A stretch of DNA of 64,000 nucleotides from RCIO01 sp965232405. Lineage in GTDB: Bacteria > Pseudomonadota > Alphaproteobacteria > Rhizobiales > Rhizobiaceae. How positions within the stretch are numbered: position 1 is the stretch's first letter; the number at the start of each line of letters is the position of its first letter. The translations under genes and the position numbers were made by a program. The stretch lies in NCBI GenBank assembly GCA_965232405.1, contig OZ246966.1, positions 2,790,001 to 2,854,000 on the forward strand, in the 5' to 3' direction. The notes under the pieces are model-generated. The model had not been told where the DNA came from. It did not search any database and saw only the letters and a program-made list of their open reading frames with translations. Shown one piece after another: positions 47,220-55,698 of this stretch.

Positions 47220-48926
47220 TTAGTCTGGGAACAAGGTCTGCTGCTCTGTCCAGAAGAGGGGTAGGTCGCTGATACGCGACAGACGCTGAGCCGTCAGGTC
47301 TACCGATTGGGTGCCCGAGAAGATCGCCTCGGTGATGCTGGGAGCGAGGAAGGCGAGGGGAAGCAGGCGACTGACCTCGAAGAGATCCGTGTTGTTGAGT
47401 GTAGCGACTTCGCTGAGCGAGCGACCGTCGCCTTCTGTCAACCGATGGAGGAAGCGGTTAGCCCGCAGAACGAGGTTGACGAGAGCATCATCCTGGCGTG
47501 GAGGCCGTGCCTGCCGATCATGCAGGATCAGACGCTGCTCGACGCCGCGTCGGCGTAGCGAGAAGGGGAATTCGATCGGAACCAGATGTGGCGTGGACTT
47601 GGCAGCACCTGTCCTGCTCGCCCTCGTACCGGTCAGGCCGGCGGTCAGGGCTTCGACATCGAAGACGATGGTCAACTGTCCTGGCTGAAGTTCCACGGCG
47701 CAGATGAAGCGACGCAGCATGGCTCGTTTCTCCAGCGGCACTGCAGACTGATAGTCCTCAAGCATTGCAGCCGATCGGTCGAGCGCTGTCGCCACGTCAC
47801 CGGTGCCATCCGATTCCTGAATCCAGCCAGACAGTTGCGCCCGGTCGGTCAGAAGCTGAACCAGCTGGTGCTCAACGACCGATTCGATCTGTGGAGCCGG
47901 CAGCCGCCAGCCGGCCGATGCGTTGTCGCTGCCTTCGACCTTGTCCTTGGAGACGTAATAGCGATAGCGAGTCCCTTTGTTGCTGGCATGGGTGCTGCGA
48001 AGCACATCGCCATTCTTGTCTCGCACCAGCCCGGTCAGAAGATGGGTGCCCTCGCTGTTGGTCGCACTCCTTCTTGGCGGTGCCTGCGATGCCAGGAGCG
48101 CCTGAGCCTTGTAAGATATTTCCGGCTCAACAATCGGCTCGTGCTGTCCTTCGTAGAGCTGGTCGCGATGCCGGATCTTGCCGACGTAGATCGGGTTGGA
48201 GAGTAAGTAGTACAGATAGCCCCGGCAGAAGGAGCGCGGCTTCACCGACCGATCAGTTGTCTCCAAGGCTTCGTGGAAGCTCCGTTCTTTAGCCTCCTGG
48301 GAGAGTGTCCGTACGGACCTCAGCTCCAGATAGCGCCTGAACAGGAAGCGCACGATCAGGGCCTCCTGTTCGTGGACGATCAGCTTGCGGTTCTCAGCCC
48401 GGTAGCCGAGCGGAACGGTGCCGCCCATCCACATGCCCTTCCTCTTCGATGCGGCGATCTTGTCGCGAATGCGCTCGGCGGTGACCTCGCGCTCGAACTG
48501 GGCAAAGGACAGAAGCACGTTGAGGGTCAGCCTTCCCATCGAGGTGGTGGTGTTGAACTGCTGGGTGACGGAAACGAAGGAGGCTTCGGCCTCATCGAAG
48601 ATCTCCACGATCCTGGCGAAGTCTGACAGCGATCGTGTCAGCCGGTCGATCTTGTAGACCACCACCACATCAATGCGGCGTTCGCTCAGATCGGTGAGCA
48701 GTCTCTGGAGTGCTGGCCTTTCCATCGTGCCGCCAGAGATGCCGCCATCGTTGTAGCGGTCGGGAACAAGCTTCCATCCAAATGAAGCCTGCGAGGCGAT
48801 GTAGGCCGCACAGGCTTCATGCTGGGCGTCGAGCGAGTTGAAATCCTGGTCGAGACCTTCCTCGGTCGACTTGCGGGTGTAGATCGCGCAGCGCAGGCGC
48901 CGCGGTGTGTTGCCGCTCGCGCTCAT
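47220..48926 (-). CDS. Large serine recombinase
   Basis: 568 residues from the ATG at 48926, which overlaps the DUF2924 stop by ATGA; the open frame to 49379 lies in antisense of that gene and is rejected. The N-terminal resolvase domain has catalytic Ser20 in YTRKSTEEG and the Arg segment KIDRLTRSLSDF. The recombinase and C-terminal DNA-binding domain follow with ERIRDKIAASKRKGMWMGG and a helical coiled end. Such enzymes integrate or excise phage and genomic islands at att sites. It forms an operon with DUF2924 and DUF3489. Confidence 0.93.
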   Translation of the reverse strand: MSASGNTPRRLRCAIYTRKSTEEGLDQDFNSLDAQHEACAAYIASQASFGWKLVPDRYNDGGISGGTMERPALQRLLTDLSERRIDVVVVYKIDRLTRSLSDFARIVEIFDEAEASFVSVTQQFNTTTSMGRLTLNVLLSFAQFEREVTAERIRDKIAASKRKGMWMGGTVPLGYRAENRKLIVHEQEALIVRFLFRRYLELRSVRTLSQEAKERSFHEALETTDRSVKPRSFCRGYLYYLLSNPIYVGKIRHRDQLYEGQHEPIVEPEISYKAQALLASQAPPRRSATNSEGTHLLTGLVRDKNGDVLRSTHASNKGTRYRYYVSKDKVEGSDNASAGWRLPAPQIESVVEHQLVQLLTDRAQLSGWIQESDGTGDVATALDRSAAMLEDYQSAVPLEKRAMLRRFICAVELQPGQLTIVFDVEALTAGLTGTRASRTGAAKSTPHLVPIEFPFSLRRRGVEQRLILHDRQARPPRQDDALVNLVLRANRFLHRLTEGDGRSLSEVATLNNTDLFEVSRLLPLAFLAPSITEAIFSGTQSVDLTAQRLSRISDLPLFWTEQQTLFPD

Positions 48927-49453
48927 AGCCCAAAGAACCTTGGCCCGGACCAGTGGGTGCCGGTGATGCGCCTGGCGACCGCCGTCAGCGATCGGTAGAG
49001 CTTGCCGTCGAAGAGGATGCCGTCCTCGGTGATATCGATGACATGCATGCGCCCATTCCACTCGCGCATGAGCCGCGTGCCCGGTGCAGGCGGTTGCTTG
49101 ATGATTGCGGTGGCGGACGCTGCAGCCGATCCAGCCGTGCCCACCGACTTGGACATGACAAGATCTGATGAGGCATCGCACCCGCGGCTCACGCCATCGG
49201 CAGATACGTTCGCCAGTTGCCGCTCCACCTCCTTCTGCTTCGCGTGTTGTCGGATCGCCCGTCGGGCTTGCGCCGACAGTCCGCCGAGCCGCTTCGCCTG
49301 CAGATGCCAGGCTGCGGATCGTTCCAGCAGACCACGCTTTACGCCCTTGGGTGGCGGGCAGCCATAGGCCTTCACCCACGCCGCCACCAGTTCCTCTCGC
49401 GGGAGGTCGCAGATCGCTGCGACCTCCCGCTCCAGCTTCTGATCGTTGCGCAT
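48923..49453 (-). CDS. DUF2924 protein of recombinase cassette
   Basis: 176 residues. Helical N-terminus (YGCPPPKGVKRGLLERSAAWH) and a C-terminal beta domain with ITGTHWSGPRFFGL. DUF2924 proteins are typically found upstream of phage-like serine recombinases, together with DUF3489; a role as a DNA-binding directionality factor is plausible but not shown. Starts five bp after the DUF3489 stop. Confidence 0.88.
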   Translation of the reverse strand: MRNDQKLEREVAAICDLPREELVAAWVKAYGCPPPKGVKRGLLERSAAWHLQAKRLGGLSAQARRAIRQHAKQKEVERQLANVSADGVSRGCDASSDLVMSKSVGTAGSAAASATAIIKQPPAPGTRLMREWNGRMHVIDITEDGILFDGKLYRSLTAVARRITGTHWSGPRFFGL

Positions 49454-49458
49454 GATGC

Positions 49459-49875
49459 TCAGCCGGCCTTTGTCTCGCCGACGACGCGATAACGCCTGCA
49501 GCCGTCCTTGCCAGTTTCGCTCTCGACGGTCAGCCCCATCTTCTTCTTGACCGTGCCCGACAGGAAGCCGCGCACCGAGTGCGCCTGCCAGCGGGTCGCG
49601 TCCATCATGGCGGCAATCGTCGCGCCCTTGCTGCTTCTCAGCAGCTTGAGCACGGCGTCCGACTTGGTCACCTTCTGCCTGCCGGTCGCTGCGGTTGCAG
49701 ATGCCTTTGTGCTGATTTTAGCGGGTTTGTTGACAACCTTGCCCTGCTGCTTCGGTCGCCGCGGCTTCTTCGGTGCCTGGTCCGAGCGAGCAGGTGCCTC
49801 GGCGGTCGGCTTCGATGCCGGTGCCTTGGTGTCGCGGCTGCTGGCGGTGGTCAGGTTGGTATCGTTGAATGGCAT
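49459..49875 (-). CDS. DUF3489 protein of recombinase cassette
   Basis: 138 residues. The first 60 are Lys/Pro/Ala-rich and disordered. The C-terminal 70 form a small winged-helix-like DUF3489 domain: KSDAVLKLLRSSKGATIAAM, WQAHSVRGFLSGTVKKKMGL, then YRVVGE. It probably binds DNA and acts with the recombinase and DUF2924. It is the first gene of the three-gene unit. Confidence 0.87.
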   Translation of the reverse strand: MPFNDTNLTTASSRDTKAPASKPTAEAPARSDQAPKKPRRPKQQGKVVNKPAKISTKASATAATGRQKVTKSDAVLKLLRSSKGATIAAMMDATRWQAHSVRGFLSGTVKKKMGLTVESETGKDGCRRYRVVGETKAG

Positions 49876-50164
49876 GTTGCTTCTCCTTTCAGCTCAAGGC
49901 TACCGGACCGTCCGGCGCCCGTACTGGCTGAAGCCCGCAATCGCGGGCCTGAGAAGCGGGCGAGCCAATCGCTCGGCTCCCACCGTGCCGACAGAAATGC
50001 TTCCGTTGCGAGCGAAGTCAAATGGAAACGACAAGGAGCGAAATGGCGGGAATGGGGCCGACTGCGGACTGGCGAGTGTTGGGCGGAAACTAGCAAAAAG
50101 CTGCCATTGCGGCATCTGCAGCTACTCTCAAGCCGCGGGTCCCAGGTTTGGGCCCAAGTACTGC
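49876..50164. other. Intergenic stretch between the recombinase unit and DUF4411
   Basis: 289 bp. It contains a short minus-strand open frame (49900-50115) with no conserved feature, and GC-rich direct sequence around GGCGCCCG. It probably carries the promoter for DUF3489. I see no supported gene and no obvious att site. Confidence 0.4.
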
Positions 50165-50632
50165 TTAGAACTGCCAGCCCTCGCGCTCCATGAACTCTTC
50201 GAGCGACAGGCATTCCACCTGGAAGTGGCGGCAGATGTTCGGGATTTTCGCCCCGTTCGGCTTGAACTCCTCCATGGTGACAACGCCTCGACCTTCCGAC
50301 GCCGCCTTCGCGACCACGAACGGGTCGGCGTTGCACCCGCCCCTGAGCAGCTTCCGCTGCTCGATGTTTTGCTGGAAGTGCACGACACCGTATTTCTGGC
50401 CCACGAACGCGCCCTCAGTTGCTCCGGGTATGTGGAAGAACTCTTCCCGCTCCTGCGCCCAGTCCCTCAAGGTCTCAACAGGACCGTCCACGCACTCGCG
50501 GCGTACCTCGCGGGTGGAGATGATCCGGCAATCCGCCACCAGCCCCTCAAAACGGTCCCACAGCGTCGGGAAGCGGCGCCGGTAGTAGTTCTTGAACGGA
50601 GCTGAGAGGGGTGAGGTGTCGAACACGTACAT
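50165..50632 (-). CDS. DUF4411 PIN-like protein, toxin candidate
   Basis: 155 residues from the ATG at 50632. The start YVFDTSPLSAPFKNYY carries the conserved first Asp of PIN-like RNases; later TREVRRECVDG and NADPFVVAKA, with the second and third acidic positions, are in place. DUF4411 genes typically follow a HTH-ImmA/IrrE gene in what looks like a toxin-antitoxin or stress pair. Here that neighbour is broken, so this protein may be orphaned. The reading frame itself has no sign of decay. Confidence 0.87.
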   Translation of the reverse strand: MYVFDTSPLSAPFKNYYRRRFPTLWDRFEGLVADCRIISTREVRRECVDGPVETLRDWAQEREEFFHIPGATEGAFVGQKYGVVHFQQNIEQRKLLRGGCNADPFVVAKAASEGRGVVTMEEFKPNGAKIPNICRHFQVECLSLEEFMEREGWQF

Positions 50633-51754
50633 CAAGCTGCCCCCCCGGCTGAAATACTCCTCCAGAGCCCCAACGTGACGCGGCTTCGTGTCGAGGAAGT
50701 CTGCCAGTTGCCCCTTGTCGATCCTGTTCTGGTGGTACTGCGACAGTGCCAGAGCGACGTACTCACGGCCCAGGTGCGCGAGCTTGGTCCAATACGGATT
50801 TCCGCCCGGTGCGCGCTCGACTTGGCGCTGCGCGTTCCACCGTTCGGTCGTACTGGTCCTCGGCCACCCTTCCTTGGTCCAGCAGGCGACGAAAGATCAC
50901 CTCCCTGCTGACGTGGAACTGGGCCGCGAGAGCCTCCGCAGTCGCCTCGGTGGCCTGCCTTCCAGCCATGGCGCGTTTGAAGGTGTCTTGGCAGCAGAAT
51001 TTGGGCAGCGAAGCTGCTGCAAAAACCTCAATCTGCCGGGCATCGCCACGAGCCGATCAACATATCGGTCGCGAACCTTATCGATTCCGCTGGTATGGAA
51101 GATGAGGTGCGCGAGCTCGTGGAAGTAGGTGAATATTTGCCGGGTCTTGGTCGAGCTGTTGTTCACATAGATTACCGGGAACTCCTCGTCGTAGAGGCAG
51201 AACCCCGAGAAGTCGTCCACACGGAACGCGTCCTTGAAGACAAAGACGCCCACGTTCAGCAGCGCCGTCCGCCACTCCTTGAGGTCCGCATCATCACCGT
51301 GCCATGCCTGCTGCTGATGGACGGTCACCCCGACGTACTGACGCACGGCGGCGGCCATCTCGACCATATCTAGGTTCGGAGCGAACCGTAGATCCCGCGT
51401 GATAAGGCGCTCTGCCGGGTTCCGTCCCTGGGTGAGTTCCGCCAGATTGATCTGCATGGCCTTTGCCTTGCGCATCAACATGCGGACTCGGCTCGGCAAG
51501 CGATCCAGCTCGGCCTCAGGCAGCGTGCGAAACGTCTCGTTGGTCGGCGGCACGTCAGGCGGGTTGGGGAAGAAAAACACCGCGACCGGGACCTTGAGCG
51601 TGTCGGAAAGTTGCTCAAGCTGCGGGTAGGTGGGCGCGGACGCACCTGCCTCCCAGTCGGCAATCCGCTTGAACTTCCGTGCGGCCTCATCAGGGCTCAG
51701 CCCCGCTCGCTGGCGGGCCCAAACCAAGAGGGGGGGTGGGAATCTGCTCTGCCA
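50633..51754 (-). pseudogene. Frameshifted XRE-ImmA/IrrE metallopeptidase gene
   Basis: Read from the ATG at 51754, homologous text jumps frame several times. A C7 run near 51731-51737 breaks the frame after MAEQIPTP; the HTH/ImmA part from about 51727 to 51045 then reads well (RAGLSPDEAARKF, FHELAHLIFHTSGIDK with the zinc HExxH). The following part (FKRAMAGRQATEATAE near 50950) is in another frame, the next (GNPYWTKLAHLGREY, 50800) in a third, with apparent small indels including a possible 8-bp loss between aacgc repeats near 50850. A G7 run near 50640 abolishes the likely TGATG stop/start overlap with DUF4411. Either decay or clustered base errors. Confidence 0.8.
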
Positions 51755-52258
51755 TTTCGCCCTAGGTAATAGCGGGGAAGCAGTTCTTCCTATGCCAAAG
51801 ATTGCGCCACTTACTCGGCAATTAGCCGGCCGGCATCAGAGAGCACCTCTTCTGGTTCGACGGGCCGCTCCGCCGTCAGGTCTCGGTTCGCTCTGCGAGG
51901 ATCAGAGCGCCTCTATGTCGACGCCGAGATACCAAACGGTGTTCTCGATCTTCGTGTGACCCAGCGGGATTCGAATTGCGCGAAGATCACCGGTGGCTTT
52001 GTCGATTTTCGATAATCTGTCTGTCGGCTATGTCCGTGACGTCGGTCGTTCACGTCACCGGCCGTGGCGGGCCGAACGGACCGCAGCATCAGGGTTTGTG
52101 CATCGGAACGCTGTCCAATGAATTTGGGCCATATGCCAAGTCGAGCCACCCATGAACCGCCCGCACCACAACTCCAATGTCGTAGGTACCGGTTTCGCGA
52201 ACACAATAATTCGCAAATGTGTTGATATCAGACATCTATCGTTTCGCCGGAGACGGCC
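51755..52258. other. Gene-poor 500-bp junction region
   Basis: This stretch holds only the tyrosine recombinase fragment listed separately. The remainder (52030-52258) contains no frame I recognise; one minus-strand frame runs through it with no family similarity. The degraded character continues up to the ABM monooxygenase gene. Confidence 0.5.
51876..52010 (-). pseudogene. C-terminal remnant of a tyrosine recombinase (phage integrase)
   Basis: The minus strand encodes KATGDLRAIRIPLGHTKIEN followed by TVWYLGVDIEAL and a premature stop at 51902. This is the catalytic C-terminus of integrase-type recombinases: LGHT with His and the VxY nucleophile Tyr. The natural tail ALILAERTET is readable just beyond in another frame to the stop at 51876, showing a frameshift. 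No N-terminal part of the integrase is present. It suggests an older integrated element. Confidence 0.8.
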
Positions 52259-52597
52259 TCACCGGTTGATGTTCTCCACCTTTGGACTACTACCGGACCA
52301 TTCGCTCAGCATATCGAGGTAGCGGATGTGGACAGGGCGGGCGAGCAGGTCCTCCTGCCTTTCAAGAAGCGGCTTCAAGTGCGGCATCTGCATGTGCCGT
52401 CCGAGGTCTTCCCGGCTGCGCCAGTTTTCGTAGAAAACGAAGCAGCAGGGATCGTCCACATCGACATGGAAATCGTAGTTGATGCAGCCCGGCTCGGCGC
52501 GCGTGGGAGCCACCTGGGCTTCGAGTATCGCACGCAGTTCCTCGCGTTTTTCAGGCTTCGCCACCACGGTTCCGATGATTGTGCAAAAGCTGCTCAT
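52259..52597 (-). CDS. ABM-domain quinol monooxygenase-like/LsrG-like protein
   Basis: 112 residues from the ATG at 52597, directly after the permease stop. The antibiotic biosynthesis monooxygenase fold is evident: FCTIIGTVVAKPEKREELRA, EPGCINYDFHVDVDDP, YENWRSREDLGRHMQMPHLK. In the lsr operon a similar ABM protein, LsrG, acts on an AI-2 derivative; others oxidise quinols. The fusion to a ribose-type ABC system is suggestive, but this one's substrate is open. Confidence 0.85.
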   Translation of the reverse strand: MSSFCTIIGTVVAKPEKREELRAILEAQVAPTRAEPGCINYDFHVDVDDPCCFVFYENWRSREDLGRHMQMPHLKPLLERQEDLLARPVHIRYLDMLSEWSGSSPKVENINR

Positions 52598-52598
52598 G

Positions 52599-53573
52599 TC
52601 ACGACCGCTTCTGGCTGAGGGCGACGGCGAGTATGATGATGCCGCCACGTGCAATCAGCTGCTGGCTGTATTCGAGACCCATCAGGATCAGCCCATTGTT
52701 GATGACACCGATCATCAACGCTCCGAAGATTGAGCCGATCACGGTGCCTCGACCGCCGAAAAGGGCTGTTCCGCCGAGCACGGCGGCCGCAATCACGGAA
52801 AGTTCGTCGCCCTCGCCCAGTTGAAACCGTCCAGACTGCAGGCGGCCGGCGTATAACATGCCCGCCAGCGCAGCCGTGACCGATGAGATGACAAGCACCG
52901 CCATCTTGATCCTTGCTGTGCGAATGCCAGTATATCTTGCAGCCTCGGTGTTACCCCCGACTGCCAGGATTCTGCGGCCGAACTTGGTGTGCCTCAGGGT
53001 GACGTGCCCAATTGCGCCAGCCACGATCATCCATAGCAGCAGGCTCGGAATGGGCCCCAGATTGCCGCTGCCGAAAAAGCCCGCATAATTGCTGTTGAGG
53101 ATGGGGATCGCGGCCGTATCCGATATCCACATCGCGGCGCCGCGCGCAATTCCCATCATCGCGAGCGTCGTCAGGAATGTCGGGATCAGGAGGCGCGTCG
53201 AAAGGACACCATTCACCAACCCGACGAAAAGCCCCGTTCCGAGGCCGGCCAGGATGCCAAAGCCAAGGCCACCCGCCGAAAGAGCCATCGCCGTCGTCAC
53301 GGACGCCAGCCCGGCCACGGCGCCCACGGAGAGGTCAATCTCCCCCGACGACAGGACCAAGGTCATTGCAACCGCCATCACGGCTATCACGGCGGTCTGC
53401 CGTGCGATGTTGAGCACGTTGTTCGGGTCAAGGAATCCCCGATCGTGCAGTGTGACCGCGAAAAATACGAAGACCACGGCAAAGCCGATATAGATGATGT
53501 TCTGGCGCCAGGTCTGCTTGAAATAGCTCCACAGCTTGCCAAGAGACCCATGCGTCGATTGCGCTTCAGTCAT
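52599..53573 (-). CDS. Ribose/AI-2-type ABC transporter permease
   Basis: 324 residues from the ATG at 53573, with AAGGAAGG upstream. About 9-10 helices of the RbsC/LsrC branch with the family segments ALSSGEIDLSVGAVAGLASV-like LVLSSGEIDLSVGAVAG and GGNTEAARYTGI, the EAA-like coupling loop. Its start overlaps the ATPase stop. It imports a pentose, autoinducer-like or other small sugar. The periplasmic binding protein is not present here. Confidence 0.88.
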   Translation of the reverse strand: MTEAQSTHGSLGKLWSYFKQTWRQNIIYIGFAVVFVFFAVTLHDRGFLDPNNVLNIARQTAVIAVMAVAMTLVLSSGEIDLSVGAVAGLASVTTAMALSAGGLGFGILAGLGTGLFVGLVNGVLSTRLLIPTFLTTLAMMGIARGAAMWISDTAAIPILNSNYAGFFGSGNLGPIPSLLLWMIVAGAIGHVTLRHTKFGRRILAVGGNTEAARYTGIRTARIKMAVLVISSVTAALAGMLYAGRLQSGRFQLGEGDELSVIAAAVLGGTALFGGRGTVIGSIFGALMIGVINNGLILMGLEYSQQLIARGGIIILAVALSQKRS

Positions 53574-54771
53574 GCCGCCTTCCTTGTTGTAGAAGCAACT
53601 GCAGTTTCTGCTCGGCCTGCAGTTCCGAATGAGGATCATGATCGTCTGCTGCGAGCCGTCTCGCATCGAGAGTCTGAACGATTTCGCCGCGCGCCATCAC
53701 GCAGATGCGGTCGCTAACGGCCAGAAGTTCCGCAAGCTCCGACGAGATGAAGATGATCGATTTGCCTTCCGACGCCAGTTCGCGGACAAGACGCAAGATC
53801 TCGCCTTTCGAGCCGATGTCGATACCGGCGGTCGCTTCATCCATGATGAGGATGTCAGGCTGGGTTGCCAGCCACTTGCCGATCACGACTTTCTGCTGAT
53901 TGCCGCCGGAGAGGGTGTTCACGTCCGAGTCCGGACTGTGAGTCTTGATGTTCATCCGGGATATGATGTCGCGCACAGTCTCGCGTCCGGTCCGGCCGCT
54001 TATGAACGGAGACGCGCTGAGCCTGTCGAGAACCGGCAGTTCGATGTTCTGGGCCACGCTGTGCTGCAGCACGAGCCCTTGTCGCCGGCGGTCTTCAGGC
54101 ACAAGCGCCATTCCGGCGGCCATTGCCATCTGCGGAGACGTGATTTGGACGGGCTCGTTGCGTATCAGGACTTCACCGGAAGCGATGCGTTCCAGGCCGA
54201 AGAGCATCCGCGCCAGCCTGCTTCGACCCGACCCAAGCAAACCGGCGATACCCAGAACCTCGCCTTCATGAAGGGCAAAGCTCGCACCGGAACCCGTGCC
54301 GCTGCGCAGGTTCCTAAGCTCGAGAACGACATCCTCGCTGCCGGTCGGGTCGGTCGCATATTCGAGCAGGTCGCGCGTCGCCTTGCCCATGATGTCGGTA
54401 ATCAACGTGGCAAGCGTGTAATCGGCGATCGGTCTTGTATCGATATGATGCCCGTCGCGCAGCACGGTCGCGCGATCGGCCAGCTGGAATATTTCGTCCA
54501 TGCGGTGCGACACATAGATGATGGCCTTGCCCTCGCTGCGCAGGCGCCGCAGCAGCTCAAAGAGGATCTCCACCTCGGAGGCGGTGAGTGCCGAAGTGGG
54601 TTCGTCCAGAACCAGGATACGCGCATCTTGGGACAGCGCCTTGGCAATCTCGGTCAGTTGCTGCTGGCCGGTCGAAAGGTCAGCGACAAGCGCGTCGGGG
54701 TCGAACTCGACGCCCATGTCGCGCAGTATGGCGAGGCTGTGTTCGCGCATCGCGCGTTCATCGATCACGTA
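53566..54771 (-). pseudogene. Truncated RbsA-type sugar ABC ATPase (first Walker A lost)
   Basis: The homologous part starts at about 54768 (VIDERAMREHSLAILRDMG) with the signature STGQQQLTEIAKAL and Walker B LVLDEPTSAL of domain 1, then the second nucleotide-binding domain with GIAGLLGSGRSRLARMLFGL, LSGGNQQKVVIGK and DEATAGID. Intact RbsA has about 500 residues; roughly the first 100, including the Walker A of domain 1, are missing and replaced by an IS-derived sequence. The open frame extends to 54825 through that foreign DNA. Without the N-terminus a working importer is unlikely. Confidence 0.85.
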
Positions 54772-54870
54772 GCGTCTTGCCGGTCGCCAACTGGTCGTGC
54801 ACGAAGTCCATCGTCCAGACGTCATTGGGACCGACGGCGTCCATGGGGCTTTTACGGCGAAGCTGCAGCA
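54768..54870 (-). mobile_element. IS3-family transposase (OrfB) fragment
   Basis: The minus strand reads RRKSPMDAVGPNDVWTMDFV followed by HDQLATGKTLR. W-x-M-D-F-V-H-D-Q-L is the start of the IS3-group DDE catalytic core, with the first catalytic Asp in MDF. The frame is abruptly joined to the rbsA remnant near 54768, and neither terminal inverted repeats nor the rest of the transposase are visible. The upstream boundary is uncertain. Confidence 0.75.
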
Positions 54871-54970
54871 GGCGAAAGCCGGCCGATCGTGAATTCTCGT
54901 GCCATCCTGATCGTCCGTCAGGCGGAGCCTGCGATTGTCGGCTGGGGGCAGCGCGATTGCAGGATCGCTC

Positions 54971-55015
54971 TTGACGTTGAGTTTTAGCTATGCTTCAATT
55001 TTAGCGAAACTAAAA
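54971..55015 (+). promoter_or_regulatory. Candidate promoter and operator of the hydantoinase operon
   Basis: TTGACG at 54971-54976 is a good -35, but the -10 is not distinct. Downstream, TTTTAG occurs at 54982-54987 and again at 54999-55004, the latter facing CTAAAA (55010-55015) over a five-base spacer, making TTTTAG-N5-CTAAAA. Symmetry and position directly before the XRE-cupin ATG (55027) suggest an autoregulatory site. Confidence 0.55.
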
Positions 55016-55026
55016 CAGGGAACGGC

Positions 55027-55695
55027 ATGGCGAACACAGCTGTCAGGGAGACCGGAAAGGCCGAAGCCCATCGTTCGTTGGGCGAAGGGCTGCGTCAGAG
55101 ACGCCGGGCGCTGGGTTTGACGCTCAAGGAAGTTGCCGAGGGGGCGGGGCTTTCCGTGGGCTTCATCTCGCAGATCGAGCGCGGCATCACCGCGCCCTCC
55201 CTGTCCTCGTTGGTCTCCGTTGCTCGCGTGCTGGATACCGAGGTCAGCGAATTTCTCTCGCAGCCCACGGGCGACCTGCCGATCACGCGGCATGATCAGC
55301 GTCCGGTATATGCGGTCAGCCCTCATTCTCTGACCTATGAGCGTCTTTCATCCACCTTCCCCGGTAACGTGCTGCGCTCCGTCATCATCCACGAGCCGCC
55401 AGGACATCGCAGCGAGCCGATCTCACACGAGGGAGAGGAGATGTTCTACGTGCTCGAGGGAACCGTCACCATCGAGGTCGACGGAGAGCGAACGGTGCTT
55501 GACGTGGGTGACTCGCTGCACTTTCCCTCCACTAAGACCCATTCGTCGTGGAACCATGCGGACCGGCCGGCGACCATACTTTGGGTCGGAACGATGGATG
55601 TGTTCGGCGACGATCCAAACGAGGAGCGCCGCGGCTGGGGCGGCGGCGCAAGCGGCGGCGACAGAAAACAAAACAACAACCAAACAGAGGTGTGA
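55027..55695 (+). CDS. XRE-cupin transcriptional regulator
   Basis: 222 residues. The HTH of the XRE family (about 18-75) has GLTLKEVAEGAGLSVGFISQ and the ensuing turn; a single cupin domain (about 125-195) has HEGEEMFYVLEGTVTIEVDG and DSLHFPSTKTHSSW, for a small ligand. The tail is Gly/Asn-rich and disordered. This architecture is typical of regulators of amino-acid-derivative catabolic operons (PuuR-like). It ends 3 bp before the binding-protein gene and is the first gene of the operon. Confidence 0.92.
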   Translation: MANTAVRETGKAEAHRSLGEGLRQRRRALGLTLKEVAEGAGLSVGFISQIERGITAPSLSSLVSVARVLDTEVSEFLSQPTGDLPITRHDQRPVYAVSPHSLTYERLSSTFPGNVLRSVIIHEPPGHRSEPISHEGEEMFYVLEGTVTIEVDGERTVLDVGDSLHFPSTKTHSSWNHADRPATILWVGTMDVFGDDPNEERRGWGGGASGGDRKQNNNQTEV

Positions 55696-55698
55696 ACG

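Noticed and set aside
48927..49379. Extension of the recombinase to 49379
   Set aside because: It overlaps DUF2924 on the same strand in another frame; the recombinase start at 48926 overlaps the DUF2924 stop as in operons.
46935..52258. Direct repeat of the tRNA 3' end marking an island boundary
   Set aside because: I searched by eye to 52.3 kb and did not find a matching copy; the attachment site remains unknown.
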